From assembly GCA_964453035.1 (NCBI GenBank), contig CAYVOX010000140.1:1-8547 (forward strand): 8,547 nt of DNA. Reading direction: 5' to 3'. Positions 6,543 to 8,547 of the stretch are shown here, piece by piece. The first letter of the stretch is position 1; the number at the start of each line of letters is the position of its first letter. The notes beneath the pieces are model-generated. The model did no database searches. It was not told the origin of the DNA and saw only the letters and a list, made by a program, of their open reading frames with translations. A program made the translations under genes and the position numbers. The DNA is from CAYVOX01 sp964453035 (lineage in GTDB: Bacteria; Chloroflexota; Anaerolineae; Anaerolineales; Anaerolineaceae).

Positions 6543-6583
6543 GCCCGCCTGGTGCAACGCGGGCTGTCTTTTTATCTATAGAT
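6543..6583 (-). promoter_or_regulatory. Possible YgeY promoter and leader hairpin
   Basis: A perfect 10-bp palindrome ATCTATAGAT (6574-6583) contains a TATAGA that could be a minus-strand -10 element, with only a poor -35 (TTGCTG) 17 bases upstream. A transcript from there would begin almost at once with a hairpin, in which the two 6-bp arms 6543-6548 and 6559-6564 (GCCCGC/GCGGGC) flank a 10-nt loop. That hairpin ends 14 bases before the ATG, next to the tightly spaced ribosome binding site. On the plus strand the same stem is followed by TGTCTTTTT, which would suit a terminator, but no plus-strand gene precedes it. Confidence 0.3.
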
Positions 6584-6677
6584 TGCGGGACGGCTTCCAG
6601 CAAGCCATCCGCCTGGCTCCATTTTACCCGATACCCCCGTAAAGGCCAATGCAAACGCACGGGCGCGGCGCTCGGTG

Positions 6678-6761
6678 CCCATTCATTTTAGATTTGATGG
6701 ATGCGCGGTAAAGATAAACAAGGCTCGTTTGGTCGCATCCATCAAAATCAGATGGAATGGG
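6678..6761. repeat. 28-nt long inverted repeat in divergent intergenic region
   Basis: Arms at 6678-6705 and 6734-6761 are complementary at 22 of 28 positions, around a 28-nt spacer. The inner 13 bases (TTTGATGGATGCG) and outer seven (CCCATTC) match perfectly, with the mismatches concentrated in an eight-base middle. A small AAAC/GTTT stem lies in the spacer. It sits between the divergent YgeY and Met/Gly-rich protein genes. It may be a pair of binding sites for a regulator, a structured leader, or the remnant of a miniature element. Confidence 0.6.
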
Positions 6762-6792
6762 TACTCAGGGCTTTCTTATGAAAAATTTATCA

Positions 6793-6838
6793 TTCACGGC
6801 CCAATCTTCATAATTTCTTCACAACTTTTCGGTAAGAT
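6793..6838 (+). promoter_or_regulatory. TTCA(C/T) repeats and -10 element of the exported repeat protein gene
   Basis: TTCAC (6793), TTCAT (6807) and TTCAC (6818) recur on the plus strand. The last two are 11 bases apart, and their 11-base units match at 8 positions. A -10-like TAAGAT (6833-6838) follows, with no good -35 at the normal distance. Direct repeats spaced 11 bases just upstream of the -10 are the typical layout of OmpR/PhoB-family response-regulator sites, so this gene may be activated by a two-component system. That is inference, because no such regulator is in the window. Confidence 0.4.
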
Positions 6839-6913
6839 GATCCTGTAATCGGGCGGCGCAGGTTGTGTAGAAGCGAATTCACCGCCAGATACGACGACAA
6901 AAAAAGGAGCATT

Positions 6914-7834
6914 ATGAACAAAAAACTCACCATTTGGTTAGCTGTTGGAATTGCAGTCATTGCGCTGGTTGGCGTGGGCGTCTTTGGCGTGGTCAACGCG
7001 CAGACCCCCACCCCCAACACCACCCCGCAGCCCGGATACGGCATGCGCGGCACAATGCGAGATAGTATGGATCGCGGCAGCATGATGAGCCGCGGCGGCA
7101 TGCCCTTCGATAAATCCAGCCGCATGGGCGCCTTCGGTTTGTTCGGCAATATGAAAGACACTGCCCTGGCCGCCTTCGCTGAAAAGCTGGGCCTGACCGT
7201 TGAAGACGTCAACACCCGCCTGAAGGCCGGCGAAACCATCGCGCAGATTGCCGAGAGCAAGGGCATCACCGCTGAAAAACTCCCCGCGTTCATGCAGGAA
7301 GTATGCGGCGCGGCCATTGACCAGGCTGTGACCGACGGCAAGCTGACCCAGACCCAGGCCGACGCGCTCAAGACCAAGCTGCAGGATAACGATTGGACCG
7401 AATCCTGGGGCGGTAGAGGCATGCTGGGCGTTGCCCCCGATACCGATGAGGATTGGAGCGGCAGGATGGGCATGCGCGGCGATATGAGCATGGGCATCAA
7501 GGATAGCTGGATGCATGACGAGCTGCTGCAGGCCTTTGCCGATAAGCTGGGGCTGACGGTTGAAGATCTGACCGCTAGCCTGGAAGCTGGCAAAACCCAC
7601 GCGCAGATTGCCGAGAGCAAAGGCATCACCGGCGAGGCTTACACCGCGCTGTGGAAAGAAGTTCACACCCAGGTGATTGACCAGGCTGTGACCGACGGCA
7701 AGCTGACGCAGGAACAGGCTGACGCCATCAAAGCGCGCATCGAGAGCAGCTCAACCCCCATGTGGGGCGGCGAGTTCTCGCGCGGCGGCAAGGGCGGCAT
7801 GATGCCCTTCGGCGGCGGACGGCGCGGCAAGTAA
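6914..7834 (+). CDS. Exported Met/Gly-rich protein with two 73-residue repeats
   Basis: This 306-residue protein begins with a signal peptide or anchor (MNKK, hydrophobic 7-27, likely cut after VNA29). A short Thr/Pro segment follows (31-40), then a Met/Gly/Arg/Ser-rich stretch (~41-80). Two helical repeats lie at 84-156 and 204-276, exactly 120 residues apart, with shared FA(E/D)KLGLTVED, AQIAESKGIT and AVTDGKLTQ motifs. This repeat is widespread in exported proteins of Gram-positive-like bacteria and Chloroflexota but has no known function. A second Met/Gly-rich segment separates them (MGMRGDMSMG), and the tail is Gly/Arg-rich. The Met-rich parts could bind copper or another soft metal, but that is speculation. 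The ATG has AAGGAG four bases upstream; an ATG 17 codons earlier lacks this. The gene ends in a strong terminator. Confidence 0.85.
   Translation: MNKKLTIWLAVGIAVIALVGVGVFGVVNAQTPTPNTTPQPGYGMRGTMRDSMDRGSMMSRGGMPFDKSSRMGAFGLFGNMKDTALAAFAEKLGLTVEDVNTRLKAGETIAQIAESKGITAEKLPAFMQEVCGAAIDQAVTDGKLTQTQADALKTKLQDNDWTESWGGRGMLGVAPDTDEDWSGRMGMRGDMSMGIKDSWMHDELLQAFADKLGLTVEDLTASLEAGKTHAQIAESKGITGEAYTALWKEVHTQVIDQAVTDGKLTQEQADAIKARIESSSTPMWGGEFSRGGKGGMMPFGGGRRGK
7163..7381 (+). repeat. Internal repeat unit 1 of the exported protein
   Basis: Encodes residues 84-156. It aligns without gaps to unit 2 exactly 360 bases downstream. Identical DNA blocks include 20 bases at 7241-7260 and 32 bases at 7316-7347. 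Confidence 0.8.
7523..7741 (+). repeat. Internal repeat unit 2 of the exported protein
   Basis: Encodes residues 204-276, the second copy of the helical repeat. The matching identical blocks lie at 7601-7620 and 7676-7707. The variable parts lie mainly between the two conserved motifs. Confidence 0.8.
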
Positions 7835-7868
7835 TTCACCGCGACGCACAGGCTTCACCCTTATCACC

Positions 7869-7905
7869 AAACCCCAGAGGTTGTTTCCAGGCCTCTGGGG
7901 TTTTT
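7869..7905 (+). terminator. Rho-independent terminator
   Basis: AAACCCCAGAGG (7869-7880) pairs perfectly with CCTCTGGGGTTT (7892-7903) around an 11-nt loop, and the stem runs into a T5 tract (7901-7905). It lies 35 bases after the stop of the exported repeat protein gene. The A-run on the other side may let it act in both directions for the convergent gene. Confidence 0.88.
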
Positions 7906-7919
7906 ACATCCGGCGGCGC

Positions 7920-7939
7920 GGCAGGTCACAGGCCCGCCC
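7920..7939. repeat. Palindromic repeat of the GGCAGGTC family
   Basis: GGCAGGTC (7920-7927), ACA and GGCCCGCC (7931-7938) form an imperfect hairpin. It matches the reverse complement of 5220-5239 at 17 of 20 bases. It lies in the convergent gap just beyond the terminator at 7869-7905. Confidence 0.55.
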
Positions 7940-7949
7940 TGATACAAGC

Positions 7950-7977
7950 CCTGTTAGGTTTTTAGAAACCTGACAGG
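7950..7977. repeat. 12-bp hairpin with ACCTGACAGG core
   Basis: Arms 7950-7961 and 7966-7977 pair over 12 positions, including one G-T, around a TTAG loop. The right side continues into GACAGGTC (7972-7979), which differs by one base from the GGCAGGTC of the other intergenic hairpins. AAACCTGACAGG-type palindromes are, to my recollection, frequent between genes in Chloroflexota and some cyanobacteria. Confidence 0.55.
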
Positions 7978-7988
7978 TCTTTGCTGTC

Positions 7989-8005
7989 CTGCCGCGGTGC
8001 GGCAG
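7989..8005. terminator. 7-bp GC-rich hairpin downstream of the minus-strand gene
   Basis: CTGCCGC (7989-7995) and GCGGCAG (7999-8005) pair perfectly around a 3-nt loop. The hairpin begins 12 bases past the TAG at 8018 on the minus strand. That placement would suit a transcript end if the gene really extends to 8018. No U-tract follows. Confidence 0.4.
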
Positions 8006-8017
8006 ACCCCAACCTTA

Positions 8018-8086
8018 CTAGGGTACAGACACCAGGTAAAGATAGATATCGTTGAGACCGTACAGGTCATCCAGTTCGAATCGTCA
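8018..8086 (-). other. In-frame continuation past TGA
   Basis: The minus-strand gene stops at TGA (8084-8086). In the same frame 21 sense codons follow to TAG (8018-8020), starting R-F and then ELDDLYGLNDIYLYLVSVP. The segment has gene-like codon use (CTG, GAC, GTG, ATC) and an ordered hydrophobic strand pattern. This suggests that the original gene ended at 8018 and that the TGA is a nonsense change, a sequencing error or a recoded codon. CGA to TGA would need one base change. Confidence 0.5.
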
Positions 8087-8547
8087 GGTTCCGCCGACTT
8101 TACAGCTATACGTGATGGGCGGGTCAATGATCAGCGGCGCGCTGGCGGTAGCCCGGTGATAATAGACGTAATTGACCGTGATGGGCCCGCGCAGCTCCAC
8201 GAAATCACCATGGTGTGCCAGCGTGAGCAGCAGCGGTTCCAGGCGGTCAATATGCTGTGATGCGATGATATAGTCCGAAAAATTCAACGAGCTGGTGGGG
8301 CTGCGCACGGGCGTGGCCGTTTTTAGGGGCGTGGAGGTGCGCTGCGTTGTGCTGGTGCGCGCCAGGGTGGCCGTGCCGGGCGGCGTGACTGTACGGCCTG
8401 CCGTGCCGGTTTGAACTGCGGTGCCCGTGCGCTGCGGCGTGGCGGTGCGGGCCGGCTCCAGCGTGGTCCACGGCATGGGCTGCTCGCGCAGTGGGTTAGC
8501 CGGGTTCATCCGGTTGAGGTCCGGCGACTGCCCGCACAGGCCCGGCA
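8084..8547 (-). CDS. C-terminal part of a Thr/Pro-linker extracellular protein (5' end missing)
   Basis: The frame is open to the right edge, so the start lies outside; the ATG at 8509 is only an internal Met and has no good ribosome binding site. Upstream codons read PGLCGQSPDLNR. A Thr/Pro/Ala/Arg-rich linker of about 56 residues (8288-8455) follows, with repeated RTxTP and RTSTP units like those in gene 1, which suggests an extracytoplasmic protein. The final domain (8287 to the end) begins LNFSDYIIASQHIDRLEPLL and continues with beta-type segments such as VELRGPITVNYVYYHR. I do not recognise its family. It ends at TGA, but the frame then continues plausibly to 8018, so this may be a truncated or damaged gene. 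It is convergent with the exported repeat protein gene. Confidence 0.65.
   Translation of the reverse strand, partial: PGLCGQSPDLNRMNPANPLREQPMPWTTLEPARTATPQRTGTAVQTGTAGRTVTPPGTATLARTSTTQRTSTPLKTATPVRSPTSSLNFSDYIIASQHIDRLEPLLLTLAHHGDFVELRGPITVNYVYYHRATASAPLIIDPPITYSCKVGGT

Noticed and set aside
6541..6573. T-box-like antiterminator (TGGTGCAACGCGGG followed by a T-run) on the plus strand
   Set aside because: There is no stem I or specifier loop: the upstream bases are the 5' end of the YgeY-family gene on the other strand. The downstream gene is neither a tRNA synthetase nor an amino-acid gene, and the bulge motif is imperfect.
5386..6642. 418-codon plus-strand frame antisense to the M20 hydrolase
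   Set aside because: The hydrolase shows all metal-binding motifs. The opposite frame is a product of base composition.
8050..8086. Selenocysteine insertion at the in-frame TGA
   Set aside because: Only a 4-bp GACC/GGTC stem is found about 20 bases downstream, with GGTC in the stem and not in the apical loop. The surrounding residues do not resemble a redox selenoprotein site.

Overview
The window looks like a piece of a high-GC chromosome from the phylum Chloroflexota, probably Anaerolineae-like. The hints are Pro/Thr/Ala-rich extracellular linkers, an exported Met/Gly-rich repeat protein, a stand-alone dynamin-like GTPase, AGGAGG-type ribosome binding sites and many GC-rich intergenic hairpins. 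This placement is inferred from gene style; no rRNA or other marker gene is present. I see no tRNA, rRNA, CRISPR array, recognisable transposase, attachment site or replication origin.

Layout from left to right. (1) 2-1204 (+) is the 3' part of an exported protein: a Pro/Thr linker, a PsbP/DcrB-like domain and a gluzincin (HExxH...E) peptidase-like domain. (2) 1346-2281 (-) is an aldo/keto reductase with an intact catalytic tetrad, convergent with gene 1 across a strong stem-loop. (3) 2282-2877 holds no convincing gene. It has an AT-rich, promoter-like head and a series of inverted repeats ending in a 13-bp hairpin. (4) 2878-3246 (-) is a small four-helix membrane protein of unknown function. 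It is divergent from (5) 3429-5180 (+), a 583-residue bacterial dynamin-like GTPase with a C-terminal membrane hairpin. (6) 5314-6528 (-) is an M20 metallo-hydrolase of the YgeY family. It is convergent with the dynamin gene and divergent from (7) 6914-7834 (+), an exported Met/Gly-rich protein carrying two near-identical 73-residue repeats. The 385-bp gap between 6 and 7 is rich in regulatory-looking sequence: a 28-nt inverted repeat, TTCA(C/T) repeats and a leader hairpin. (8) 8084-8547 (-) is the 3' end of another linker-bearing extracellular protein. It stops at a TGA, but its frame continues convincingly for 21 more codons to a TAG at 8018.

The genes are mostly single transcription units in alternating orientation, so they do not form one pathway or an obvious operon. 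Three of the eight are probably exported or surface proteins (1, 7, 8) and two are membrane-associated (4, 5). Genes 2 and 6 are soluble metabolic enzymes.

The most notable signals are not in the genes. One is a set of related palindromic repeats (core GGCAGGTC or GACAGGTC) in at least three intergenic regions. Others are the in-frame TGA at 8084-8086, the long inverted repeat at 6678-6761, and the structured gene-free stretch at 2394-2866. I did not find clear evidence of a complete new multi-gene system.
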